Below are positions 8,820-17,188 of a stretch of 64,000 nucleotides of DNA, piece after piece. Below the pieces are notes generated by a model, which worked only from the letters and a program-made list of their open reading frames with translations, ran no database searches and was not told where the DNA came from. The DNA comes from Solwaraspora sp. WMMA2056 (GTDB taxonomy: Bacteria > Actinomycetota > Actinomycetes > Mycobacteriales > Micromonosporaceae), in the NCBI RefSeq assembly GCF_030345095.1, contig NZ_CP128360.1, forward strand, positions 2,046,001 to 2,110,000, written 5' to 3'. Each line of letters starts with the position of its first letter. Within the stretch, counting starts at the first letter, position 1. The position numbers were made by a program, and so were the translations under genes.

Positions 8820-10052
8820 GTGAAGCGGGCGTTCAAATACCGCTTTCACCCCACCCCGGAGCAGGCGGTCGAGCTTGCCCGGGCGTTCGGCTGTGTCCGG
8901 CTGGTCTACAACATGGCCCTGGCCGCCCGCACACAGGCGTGGACCCAACGCCAGGAACGGGTCACCTACAACGCCACGTCGGCGATGCTCACGTCCTGGA
9001 AGTAGACCGACGACCTCGCCTTCCTCGCCGAGGTGCCGTCGGTGCCGTTGCAGCAGGCGCTGCGGCACCTGCAGACCGCGTTCACCAACTTCTGGGCGAA
9101 ACGGGCCCGGTATCCGACGTTCAAGTCGAGGAAGCGGTCGCGGCGGTCGGCGGAGTACACGACCAGCGCGTTCCGCTGGCGCGTCGGCCGGCTGACCCTG
9201 GCGAAGATGTCTGATCCGTTGGACATCGTCTGGTCCCGGCCGTTGCCGGAGGGTGTGGTGCCGTCGACGGTGACCGTGTCGCAGGACCCGGCGGGCCGCT
9301 GGTTCGTCGCCCTGCTCTGCGACGACCGGATCGAACCGGCCCCGGCCTCCACTGACGCGGTCTGGGTCGACGCCGGCCTCGACAGCCTGTTCACCCTGTC
9401 GGACGGGGAGAAGATCCCCAACCCGAGGCACGAACGCCGTGACCGGGCCGCCTTGGCACGGGCCCAGCGGAACCTCGCGCGCAAGGCCCGAGGTTCGGCG
9501 AACCGGGCCAGAGCCCGGCTGGCGGTGGCCCGGATTCATGCCCGGATCGCCGACCGCCGCCGCGACCACCTGCACAAACTGACCACTCGGCTCGTTCGTG
9601 ACACCCAAACGATCGTGATCGAGGATTTGACCGTCCGTAACATGATGGCCAACCACTCGCTGGCCCGCGCCATCTCGGACGCGGCCTGGCGGCAGTTCCG
9701 CACCATGCTGGCCTACAAGGCCGACTGGTACGGCCGGGACCTGGTGGTCGTGGACCGCTGGTTCCCGTCGACCCGACGATGCTCCGCCTGCGGCGTACTG
9801 GCTGAACACCTGCCGTTGCAGGTGCGGTCGTGGACCTGCCGGTGCGGGCAGGCCCATGACCGAGCCGTCAACGCTGCCCGCAACATCCTCGCGGAGGGGC
9901 TCTCCGTGACTGCCTGTGGAGGCGGTGTAAGACCCCAACGGACGCACGTCCGGGCGGGGCGGTCGTTGGCGAAGCAGGAACCCCCTGGGGCGACCCAGGG
10001 AATCCCCGTCCTTTATGGCGGGGAGGATTGTCAAGTGCTCAACTCCTTGTAG
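8820..10052 (+). pseudogene. tnpB: IS200/IS605-type TnpB with in-frame amber stop
   Basis: The frame from GTG 8820 (VKRAFKYRFHPTPEQ) carries a TnpB/OrfB protein of about 410 codons, interrupted by TAG at 9003-9005 between SWK and TDDLAF; both sides continue the same protein, so this is a nonsense mutation, not a frameshift. Downstream parts are intact: the RuvC-like Asp (VDAGLDSLFTLSDG), the Glu in IEDLTVRNMM, the zinc ribbon (CSACGV ... CRCGQ) and the last Asp in HDRAVNAARNI. An internal ATG near 9033 could still give the C-terminal 339 residues. No TnpA is present, so the element is non-autonomous. It is inserted between the aminomutase and NRPS genes. Confidence 0.88.
9880..10036 (+). ncRNA. 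Right end of the TnpB element, probable omega-RNA scaffold
   Basis: The 3' end of tnpB and the element end (GGCGGGGAGGATTGTCAAG at about 10018-10036) match the usual layout in which the reRNA/omega-RNA overlaps the tnpB 3' region and stops at the right end. The C-rich and G-rich segments around 9980-10030 (CCCCTGGGGCGACCCAGGG, then CCCCGTCC with GGCGGGG) can form hairpins. If transcribed, the guide would be the flanking DNA beginning at about 10037, which is the 3' end of the NRPS gene. The boundaries are estimates from similarity to known elements. Confidence 0.45.
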
Positions 10053-13000
10053 CTGTCGGGGCGGGGACGGTGGGTCCCGCGCCGCTGGTCGCCGGTCGGC
10101 GGGCTGCGGTGACAAGGCCGGACATGCCGGCCAGGCTGGGATTGGCGTAGAGGTCGGCGACGCTGACGTCGATGTCGAACCGGTGCCGGACGAGCTGGGC
10201 CAGTGCCGGCACCAGCAGGGAATGCCCGCCCCGGGCGAAGAACGTGTCGCGGTCGGTGCGGGGCGGGGCACCGAGCAGCCTCGTCCAGATGTCGGCGAGG
10301 GCCTGTTCCACCTCGCCGCGCGGTGCCCGTGGCGGGTCGGTCAGCACCTGCTGCGGCAGCCGTAGCCGGCGTCGGTCCAGCTTGCCTGCGGCGTTGCGGG
10401 GCAACCGGCCGGGGTGGACGACCAGCGACACCCGGGCCAGCGCGGCGCCGAACCGGCGGCGCAGGTGGGCCCGCCACGGGCCGGGTGTGGCCCCGGCGGT
10501 ACGGGGGACCACCAGCGCGACGACCTGGGTGACGAGGCCGTCCAGGTCGGTGACGGGCACGACCGCGCACTCGGTCACCGTGGGGAGTTCGGTGAGGGCG
10601 GCCTCGATCTCGGTCAGTTCGAGTCGGTTGCCGTACAGCTTGATCTGCAGGTCCTGGCGGCCGTGGAACTCCAGCGGCCCGTCGAAGCGTCGTCGTCCCA
10701 GATCGCCGGTCCGGTACCAACCACCGGCACCGGCACCGGCACCGGCACCGGCATCGGCACCGGGCGGGTCGGATGGGACGACCGGGCGGAACGCGCTCCG
10801 GTCGGCCAGACCCAGGTATCCCGGCGTGACGTAACGACTCCGGACGACCAGTTGCCCGACCACGCCGGTCGGACACACCCGGTCGTGCTCGTCGACGACG
10901 AGCATCGTACGGCCGGGAATGGGCCGACCGATCGGGACCGCCCCCGCAACCGGAGGGGTCAGCACATGCCAGGTCGCCGCGATCGTCTCGGTCGGCCCGT
11001 ACACGTTGGCCAGTGCGGTGTCGGGCAGGGCGTTGGCCAGCGCGTCGACCAGGCCGCCCGGGACCCGTTCACCCATCAGCACCAACCACCGCAGGTGCGG
11101 CAGCCCTGCCCGCCCGGTACGTGCCCGGACCGCGCCGAGAAGTTCCCGCGCGAAGCTCGGCACGGTCTGCAGGAACGAGATCCGTTCCGCCACCAGCCAG
11201 TCGACCAGCTTCTCCGGATGCACCCGGATCCGGGCAGGCACGGTGTGCACCGCCGCGCCGGCGACGAGCGTGGCGAACACCTCGCACAGGCTGGGATCGT
11301 GGTCCGGGGTCACCCACTGCGCGACCCGGCTGCCCGGTCCGAGGCCGAAGGCGTCGGCGAACCAGGTGACGAACTGGGCCAGCGCCTCGTGTGACTGGAC
11401 CACGCCCTTCGGCCGGCCGGTCGATCCGGACGTGAACGCCGTGTAGGCGGGCCGCCTCAGCACGGAGTCGTCGGCGGCACGCTCGGCCGGCCCGTCGACG
11501 GGCGACTGCCGGACCGGCCCGGCGCTGGCGGGACCGTCGGCCGGGTCGCCGACCACCAAGAGCCGGCCACCGAGCACGTCGCGGTACCAGCGGGCCAGTT
11601 CGTCGTCGCCGGCCGCGTCCACCAGCAACGCGGCCGGGCGCAGGGTGGCCAGCATCTGCCTGCTGCGTTCCTCGGCCTGGTCGACGCTGAACCAGGAGAT
11701 GCTGGCCCCGGCGTGCCACGCGCCGAGGGTCGCGGCGATCTGCTGCGGTCCGGGGCTCAGCCGGATCGCGACCGCCGCCCCGGCGACGTCGGGCAGCAGC
11801 CGGGCGACGTCGGTCGCGGCACGGTCGAGCTGCTGGTAGGTCAGGGTCGCGGTCGGGCCGGCGACCGCCGTACGAGCTCCGTCGCGTGCGGTGCGTCGAC
11901 GGATGCACTCGTGTGTGGGCGCGGCCGGTCGCGGCCCGTCGACCGCGACGTCGGGCGGCGGTACGTCGGCCGGGTCGTCCAGCGGGAGCAGCGCGACCGG
12001 GGTGTCGGGTGCCGACAGCCCGGCCAGTAGCAGTGTCCGCAGTTGACCCAGCAGGCCGTCGGCGGTGGCCGGCGCGAACAGCTCGCTACGGTACGTCAGC
12101 TGACCGGTCAACGCCGGGCCGGTGCCGTCGACGGTGAGGGTGAGGTCGGCCAGGGTCACGGACGGCTCGACCGGCACCTCCCGGACCGTCACGCCGGGCA
12201 TCCGCGCCGGCGCCGTACCGTCGCGCACGACGAGCACGGCGTCGCACAGTGGGACACGCCGCGGATCGCGGTCGACCTGGCTGGCGCGGACCAGTTGATG
12301 CGCGGGCCGGGGGTCGGCGACCGCCCGGGCGAACCCGGTGCGGACGCGGTCGACCAGCGTACGGAAGGTCGGCGCGTCGTGGACGTCCGCGACGACGGTG
12401 ACGAATCCGGTGTGCCGCGTGCCGACCCCGGCACCCGGACCGGTCGCCGCCGTCAGTCCCACCCGGTCGGCACCGACGTGCCGGGCGAGCAGCGTGAGGT
12501 AACCGGCTGCCAGCACGGTGGCCGGGTCCGCCTGCGTCGCCCGGCAACCGGACCGCAGCGCGGCGCTGGTCGCCGTACCCCAGTCGAACCGTACGGTCGC
12601 GGCCTGCCAGGTCGGTGCGGCGGGCCGGGGCCGGTCGGTCGGCAGCGACAGGACCGGTACGCCCGCCGCCGACGCGCCCACCGACGGGTCGGCCGACGCG
12701 CCCACCGACGGGTCGGCGCGACCGGGTGCTTGGCCCTGCGAGGTGACCTCCAGCCGGTCGGCCACGGCCTGCGGCCGGGAGATCGCCAGCCGGTCGGCGC
12801 CGGCCTGCGGCCCGGCCCGGTACGCGTGGAAAAGCTGCGCGGCGAGACGGTCGACGGCCAGCCCGTCGGCCGCCACCGCGTGCAGCCCGAGCAGGATCTC
12901 GGTACGCGACCCCGGGCACCGGAACACCCGCAGCCGGGCGGGCTCGCCCCGGGACAGGTCGGTCACCTCGGCCAGTTCCCTGGCGATGCCGGCCGCCAGC

Positions 13001-13311
13001 TGCGCCTCGGCTACGGCGGGCGACGTACCGCGCAGGTCGGTGACGTTCGGGTCGGCGACCGACCCGGGCGGCCGCACCACGACGCTCGGCCGCCCGTCGT
13101 GCTCAAGGACGGCGCGGCGCAGCGCCGGCTCACGGCGCAGCAGGCCACGCCACGCGGCGGCCAGCGCCGCCACGTCGAGCGGGCCGGTGAGCCGGTAGCG
13201 GCGGTACGTCCAGCCGATCGGCGCGTCCGGCAGCAGCCGGCTCAGGAACCACCAGCCGGCCCACCCGCCCTGCTCCGTCGTCGGCTCCGTGACGGACCCG
13301 AAGGTGTCCAC
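10039..13311 (-). CDS. NRPS module: condensation-like, adenylation, PCP
   Basis: This 1090-aa protein has three domains. A condensation-like domain (about 15-440) carries HAVAADG at 144-150 in place of HHxxxDG, so the second, catalytic His is Ala. The adenylation domain (about 460-980) has core motifs FTSGSTGRPKG, NVYGPTE, YRTGDLG and NAAGKLDRR, and HDPSLCEVF at the A4 site retains the Asp expected for amino-acid substrates. A C-terminal PCP has DTFFARGGHSLL. The GTG at 13311 has an excellent AAGGAGG site. SgcC1 is a lone A domain for beta-tyrosine; this protein is extended by C and PCP. It likely activates beta-tyrosine from the adjacent aminomutase. Two tandem repeats lie inside it (12668-12715, 10722-10763). 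No thioesterase is present. Confidence 0.88.
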   Translation of the reverse strand: MDTFGSVTEPTTEQGGWAGWWFLSRLLPDAPIGWTYRRYRLTGPLDVAALAAAWRGLLRREPALRRAVLEHDGRPSVVVRPPGSVADPNVTDLRGTSPAVAEAQLAAGIARELAEVTDLSRGEPARLRVFRCPGSRTEILLGLHAVAADGLAVDRLAAQLFHAYRAGPQAGADRLAISRPQAVADRLEVTSQGQAPGRADPSVGASADPSVGASAAGVPVLSLPTDRPRPAAPTWQAATVRFDWGTATSAALRSGCRATQADPATVLAAGYLTLLARHVGADRVGLTAATGPGAGVGTRHTGFVTVVADVHDAPTFRTLVDRVRTGFARAVADPRPAHQLVRASQVDRDPRRVPLCDAVLVVRDGTAPARMPGVTVREVPVEPSVTLADLTLTVDGTGPALTGQLTYRSELFAPATADGLLGQLRTLLLAGLSAPDTPVALLPLDDPADVPPPDVAVDGPRPAAPTHECIRRRTARDGARTAVAGPTATLTYQQLDRAATDVARLLPDVAGAAVAIRLSPGPQQIAATLGAWHAGASISWFSVDQAEERSRQMLATLRPAALLVDAAGDDELARWYRDVLGGRLLVVGDPADGPASAGPVRQSPVDGPAERAADDSVLRRPAYTAFTSGSTGRPKGVVQSHEALAQFVTWFADAFGLGPGSRVAQWVTPDHDPSLCEVFATLVAGAAVHTVPARIRVHPEKLVDWLVAERISFLQTVPSFARELLGAVRARTGRAGLPHLRWLVLMGERVPGGLVDALANALPDTALANVYGPTETIAATWHVLTPPVAGAVPIGRPIPGRTMLVVDEHDRVCPTGVVGQLVVRSRYVTPGYLGLADRSAFRPVVPSDPPGADAGAGAGAGAGGWYRTGDLGRRRFDGPLEFHGRQDLQIKLYGNRLELTEIEAALTELPTVTECAVVPVTDLDGLVTQVVALVVPRTAGATPGPWRAHLRRRFGAALARVSLVVHPGRLPRNAAGKLDRRRLRLPQQVLTDPPRAPRGEVEQALADIWTRLLGAPPRTDRDTFFARGGHSLLVPALAQLVRHRFDIDVSVADLYANPSLAGMSGLVTAARRPATSGAGPTVPAPTATRS
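10722..10763 (-). repeat. Hexanucleotide tandem repeat in the adenylation domain
   Basis: About seven CACCGG units, one interrupted by a T, encode an alternating Gly-Ala stretch (GADAGAGAGAGAGG) just before the YRTGDLG motif. This is an in-frame low-complexity insert that could vary in length by slippage. Confidence 0.9.
12668..12715 (-). repeat. 24-bp tandem duplication inside the NRPS gene
   Basis: Two exact 24-bp copies (12668-12691 and 12692-12715) encode a doubled ADPSVGAS-type octapeptide within the condensation-like part of the NRPS. The duplication is in frame and lies in a low-complexity loop. Confidence 0.9.
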
Positions 13312-13564
13312 AGTGACCTCCTTCGTTGCCGCCGGCGTGTGTGGTCCGCCAGATCCTGGCGGAGGTACCGGCACCGATCGTGGCACCGCAGCCTGACCTG
13401 CCGGATCTTCGACAGTGCGCGATGCCCAGTCGGGCGCAGCGCACGAGGGAAGGTGCGGCCGGGAGCACCCAGTTCGCACGATGAGGTGGCCGGCTGGCCC
13501 GTCGAGAGGGTCACCGGGCGGCGGTGCAGCGGCCGCAGGCAGGCGCGATGGAAGGACGACAGAC
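13312..13564. promoter_or_regulatory. Divergent promoter region between NRPS and PCP genes
   Basis: These 253 bp separate the minus-strand NRPS start and the plus-strand PCP start and must carry both promoters. I saw no convincing -10/-35 pair or operator. Confidence 0.5.
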
Positions 13565-13849
13565 GTGGCGGAGACAGGTAGTCGTGAGATCAACGACGCC
13601 CACCTGGCCGAACAGGTCGCCCGAATCTGGCGGGACGTGCTGGGAGTACCGGCCGGGTCGACGGACGTGACCTTCTTCGACCTGGGTGGACAGTCGATCG
13701 CGGCGGTACGCATCGCGGGACGTATCGAGGACGAACTGGGGATTCAGGTCGACGTCGGCCTGCTCTTCGAGGATTTGGACCTGGCCGCCTTCACCCGACA
13801 CGTCCGGGCGGCGGCGGGCCTGCCGGACACCGCGCCCACGACGGGCTGA
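13565..13849 (+). CDS. Free-standing peptidyl carrier protein (SgcC2-like)
   Basis: The 94-aa protein is a single carrier domain with the 4'-phosphopantetheine site TFFDLGGQSIAAVRI (Ser near residue 45). Type II PCPs such as SgcC2 carry beta-tyrosine while the hydroxylase and halogenase act on it. The GTG at 13565 is the only start that keeps the full domain without adding unrelated sequence. It heads a plus-strand operon with the O-methyltransferase (gap of a few bases), thymidylyltransferase and condensation enzyme. Because the NRPS also ends in a PCP, the cluster has two possible carrier sites. Confidence 0.9.
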   Translation: MAETGSREINDAHLAEQVARIWRDVLGVPAGSTDVTFFDLGGQSIAAVRIAGRIEDELGIQVDVGLLFEDLDLAAFTRHVRAAAGLPDTAPTTG

Positions 13850-13878
13850 CGGTGGGCCAGGCGACCAGGGGGGCTGCG

Positions 13879-14571
13879 GTGAACCGGCCCGACTGGACCG
13901 ACAGCAAACACCTGCCGATGAACCCCGCGCTGCGGCGCTATCTCGTGGACAACAGCACTCCCGCCCCCGAGGCCCTCGTCGACCTGGCCGCGCGTACCGC
14001 CGGTCTGGGCGACGCCGCCGGGATGATGGTGCCGACCGAGCAGGCCGCGCTGCTCACCCTGCTCGTCCGGTTGACCGGCGCCCGACGGGTCGTCGACGTG
14101 GGAACGTTCACCGGCGGTTCGGCGCTGGCCCTGGCCCTGGGCCTGCCCGGCGACGGTCAACTGATCACCTGCGACGTCACCCGGCAGTGGCTACCGCTGG
14201 CCCAGGAACACTGGGCCGCCGCCGGAGTCGCCGACCGGATCGACTTCCGCCTCGGCCCGGCCACCCGGACCCTGGCGGACCTGACCTCGGCACCACCGGT
14301 GGACCTCGTGTTCATCGACGCGGACAAGATGAACTACCCGGCGTACCACCGGTTGGCCGTGCCGCTGCTGCGACCCGGCGGCCTGCTGGTCGCCGACAAC
14401 GTGCTCCTCGACGGCTACGTCCTGGCCCCTGGGCTGGCACCCGAACCGTTGGCCCGCCGCTGCGCGCAGGTGCTGCGCGGGTTCAACGCGGCGCTGGCCG
14501 CCGACGATCGACTGGAGACGATGATGCTGCCGATCGCGGACGGCCTCACCATAGCCCGCCGAGTTCGATAG
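13879..14571 (+). CDS. SAM-dependent O-methyltransferase (catechol type)
   Basis: The 230-aa product has the class I cation-dependent O-methyltransferase pattern: motif I VVDVGTFTGGSALALAL, LITCDVTRQW, the metal-binding FIDADKMNY (Asp residues) and LLVADNVLLDG. Family members methylate catechols, so a likely substrate is the ring made dihydroxy by the SgcC-like hydroxylase. The GTG at 13879 follows AGGGGGG; a GTG at 13852, three bases after the PCP stop, would add nine residues and could be used through coupling. The gene is the second of the operon 13565-17123. Confidence 0.85.
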   Translation: MNRPDWTDSKHLPMNPALRRYLVDNSTPAPEALVDLAARTAGLGDAAGMMVPTEQAALLTLLVRLTGARRVVDVGTFTGGSALALALGLPGDGQLITCDVTRQWLPLAQEHWAAAGVADRIDFRLGPATRTLADLTSAPPVDLVFIDADKMNYPAYHRLAVPLLRPGGLLVADNVLLDGYVLAPGLAPEPLARRCAQVLRGFNAALAADDRLETMMLPIADGLTIARRVR

Positions 14572-14613
14572 CACCGCCGCGCCGCCGCCCGTCACCGGAA
14601 GGAACCGACCCAG

Positions 14614-15678
14614 ATGAAGGCACTCGTCCTGTCCGGCGGTACGGGAACCCGGATGCGGCCGTTCAGCTACGCCATGCCCAAGCAGTTGATCCCGGTCGCC
14701 AACCGGCCGGTCCTGTTCCACGTGCTCGACAACGTCCGCCGGCTGGGGGTGACCGACGTCGGACTCGTCTCCGCCGGCGACGCCACCGCGATCCGCGACG
14801 CCGTCGGCGACGGGACCGCACACGGACTGCGGATCACCCACATCCGTCAGGACCGGCCACTGGGCCTCGCGCACGCCGTCCAGGTCGCCGGCTCGTATCT
14901 CGGCGACGACGACTTCGTGCTGTACCTCGGGGACAACGTCCTCACCGACGGGCTGGCCGACATCGCCGCCCGGTTCCGGGCTGAGCGGCCGGCGGCTCAC
15001 CTGATCGTGCGGAAGGTGCCCGACCCACGGGCGTACGGCGTCGTCGAACTGGCCCCGGACGCCACGGTGACCCGGCTGGTCGAGAAACCGGACCGCCCCC
15101 GCAGCGACCTGGCCCTGGTCGGGGTCTACTTCCTCACCGCGCGGATCCACCGGGCCATCGCCGCGATCGGTCCCAGCGCGCGGGGCGAACTCGAGCTCAC
15201 CGACGCGGTGCAGCGCCTGATCGACGACGGCGTCGAGGTCCGGGCGACCGAGTACGGCGGCTACTGGCGCGACGTCGGGCAGGTCGCCGATCTGCTGGAG
15301 TGCAACCGGTACCTGCTTGCCGACCTGCGACCGCAGCTCGCCGGCCAGGTCGACCCGGCGTCGCGGGTGCACGGCCCGGTCCGGGTCGAGCCCGGGGCCC
15401 GGGTGGTGCGTTCCCGGATCGATGGACCGGTGCTCATCGGTGCCGACACCGTCGTCGAGGACAGCGTGATCGGGCCCGGTACGGCCGTCGGCGCCGGTTG
15501 CCTGATCCGCCGCAGCGGCCTGACCGACTCGATCGTGATGGCGGGTGCCCGGATCACCGACACCCCTGGGCTGGACCAGTCGATCATCGGTCACGGCGCG
15601 GTCGTCGACGGCGGCACCCGGGCCGCGCCCCGCCGGCTGCTCGTCACCGACCACAGCCTGGTCCAGGTCCCCCGGTGA
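14614..15678 (+). CDS. rmlA: Glucose-1-phosphate thymidylyltransferase, long form
   Basis: This 354-aa protein has an N-terminal nucleotidyltransferase domain (LVLSGGTGTRMRPFSYAMPKQL; VEKP near residue 165; GGYWRDVG near 215). A C-terminal left-handed beta-helix (about 245-350, VIGPGTAVGAGCLI repeats) marks the long RmlA-type found in antibiotic clusters, such as SgcA1. It makes dTDP-glucose from glucose-1-phosphate and dTTP as the entry to deoxysugars. The other sugar genes (31.3-35.0 kb) instead look like a glucuronate/pentose route, so the nucleotide carrier is uncertain. Operon position 3 of 4. Confidence 0.88.
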   Translation: MKALVLSGGTGTRMRPFSYAMPKQLIPVANRPVLFHVLDNVRRLGVTDVGLVSAGDATAIRDAVGDGTAHGLRITHIRQDRPLGLAHAVQVAGSYLGDDDFVLYLGDNVLTDGLADIAARFRAERPAAHLIVRKVPDPRAYGVVELAPDATVTRLVEKPDRPRSDLALVGVYFLTARIHRAIAAIGPSARGELELTDAVQRLIDDGVEVRATEYGGYWRDVGQVADLLECNRYLLADLRPQLAGQVDPASRVHGPVRVEPGARVVRSRIDGPVLIGADTVVEDSVIGPGTAVGAGCLIRRSGLTDSIVMAGARITDTPGLDQSIIGHGAVVDGGTRAAPRRLLVTDHSLVQVPR

Positions 15679-15752
15679 CCGGCCAGGCGGGGCGTCCGGC
15701 CTGACAACACACCGTCGCCGGACCCTCCGGCGCCGGGAGGAAGGAGCATCCG

Positions 15753-17123
15753 ATGACCGAGACCGCGTTACGGGCACCGTTGTCGTTGCAGCAGGACTTC
15801 CTGCGGATGGTCGACCACGGTGACGACACCGGGCCGTTCGGTTCCCGGTACACGATCGTCGGCGGTTGGCGGCTACGGGGGCCGGTCGACGTCGGCACCC
15901 TGCGGGCGTCGCTGACCGACGTGGTGACCCGGCACGAATCGCTGCGTACCCGGTTGGTGGTGGACGGCGGGCAGGCGTTCCAGACGGTCCTCGACCCGAG
16001 CGAACCCGAGCTGGTGGTGCGCGACCTGTCGCCGGCCGCGGGTGCGGACCGTACCCGGGCGACGGAGGACTTCCTCAACGAGGTGGAGAGCGGCACCTTC
16101 GGCATGGACCGCAACCCGCTGCTGCGCGCCGTCCTCGGCCGGTTCGACGACACCACGGCGGTGCTGGCGCTGATGGCACACCACACCGCCGCCGACGGAT
16201 GGTCGATGCAGGTGATCATGCGTGACGTCGCCGCCTGCTACGCCGCGCGGCGACAGGGCCGGCCGGCCGACCTGCCGCCGGCCCGCCAGTACCGGGAGTA
16301 CGTGGCCTGGCAGCGGGAGAACGCGGACAGTCCCGCCACCGCCGCCGCCCGTCGGTACTGGCGTGACACCCTGCGCGGTGCCCAGGTGGTGCCCACTCCC
16401 ACCGACCTGACCAGGGCCGACGGTACGTTCGTCACCTCCTGGCACCGGTTCTGGCTCGACGACGACCTGCGCGCGGCGACCGTCGCGCTGGCCAACCGGA
16501 CCACCAGCACCGTGTTCATGGTGGTGCTGGCCGCCTACCTGGACCACCTCCGGCGGGTCACCGGCGAATCCGACCTGGTGGTGCCGACGTTCACCCCGGG
16601 GCGGACCCCCGCGTGGACGGCCCACATGGTGGGGTCCTTCTACCATTTCGTGCCGCTGCGTACCGATCTGACCGGCTGCACCGACCCGCTGGAGCTGATC
16701 GCCCGAGCCCGGACCACCTGCCTGGCCGCGTACCGGCACGAGCTGCCGTTCGCGGACATCATCGCCGAGGCACCGGAGGTGATGGACGCCGCCGTCGGCC
16801 CGAACGCGGCGGCCTGCGTGCTGCAGGTGACCCAGTCGCCGATGGTGCTGCGGGACGAACAGATCGGTGAGCTGACCTACCGGGCGCTGCGCCGCCGGTT
16901 GGTCTCCGCACCGGTGGGCTCCCAGATCCCCGACGGGGCGCTGCTCGGCCTGGAGGTCGACCCGGACGGTGGGATCGTCGGCAGCGTCGGCTACACCACG
17001 AACCTGTTCCTCGAGAGCACGGCGGCCGGCATGGCGGCCGACATCGGGCAGGCGCTCGGCGACTTCGTCGAGCGTGCCCAACGGGGGATCGGCGACGTCG
17101 TCGGTCGCGCTCAACGGAACTGA
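15753..17123 (+). CDS. Free-standing condensation enzyme (SgcC5-like)
   Basis: The 456-aa product is a single condensation domain with an intact HHTAADG motif (His143, His144, Asp148, Gly149) and the second-half motif PTFTPGRTPAW / VGSFYHFVPLRTDL. There is no carrier or adenylation domain. In C-1027, SgcC5 joins PCP-bound beta-tyrosine to an enediyne-core hydroxyl as an ester. By analogy this enzyme would attach the beta-tyrosyl unit to the scaffold through an ester or amide. It contrasts with the NRPS C-like domain, whose catalytic His is missing. The ATG at 15753 follows GGAAGGAG. It is the last gene of its operon, followed by a hairpin terminator. Confidence 0.88.
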   Translation: MTETALRAPLSLQQDFLRMVDHGDDTGPFGSRYTIVGGWRLRGPVDVGTLRASLTDVVTRHESLRTRLVVDGGQAFQTVLDPSEPELVVRDLSPAAGADRTRATEDFLNEVESGTFGMDRNPLLRAVLGRFDDTTAVLALMAHHTAADGWSMQVIMRDVAACYAARRQGRPADLPPARQYREYVAWQRENADSPATAAARRYWRDTLRGAQVVPTPTDLTRADGTFVTSWHRFWLDDDLRAATVALANRTTSTVFMVVLAAYLDHLRRVTGESDLVVPTFTPGRTPAWTAHMVGSFYHFVPLRTDLTGCTDPLELIARARTTCLAAYRHELPFADIIAEAPEVMDAAVGPNAAACVLQVTQSPMVLRDEQIGELTYRALRRRLVSAPVGSQIPDGALLGLEVDPDGGIVGSVGYTTNLFLESTAAGMAADIGQALGDFVERAQRGIGDVVGRAQRN

Positions 17124-17138
17124 CTCCACCCGGACGAC

Positions 17139-17181
17139 GAGCCGGCGGCTGCCCCTTCATCCAAGGGGCGGCCGCCGGCTC
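17139..17181. terminator. Bidirectional hairpin terminator
   Basis: GAGCCGGCGGC (17139-17149) pairs with 17171-17181, and GCCCCTT pairs with AAGGGGC inside, around CATCC. It separates the convergent condensation-enzyme and hydroxylase genes. Confidence 0.85.
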
Positions 17182-17188
17182 ACCCGCG

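Noticed and set aside
14191-15777. 528-codon minus frame opposite the methyltransferase and thymidylyltransferase
   Set aside because: Shadow of two clearly coding plus-strand genes.
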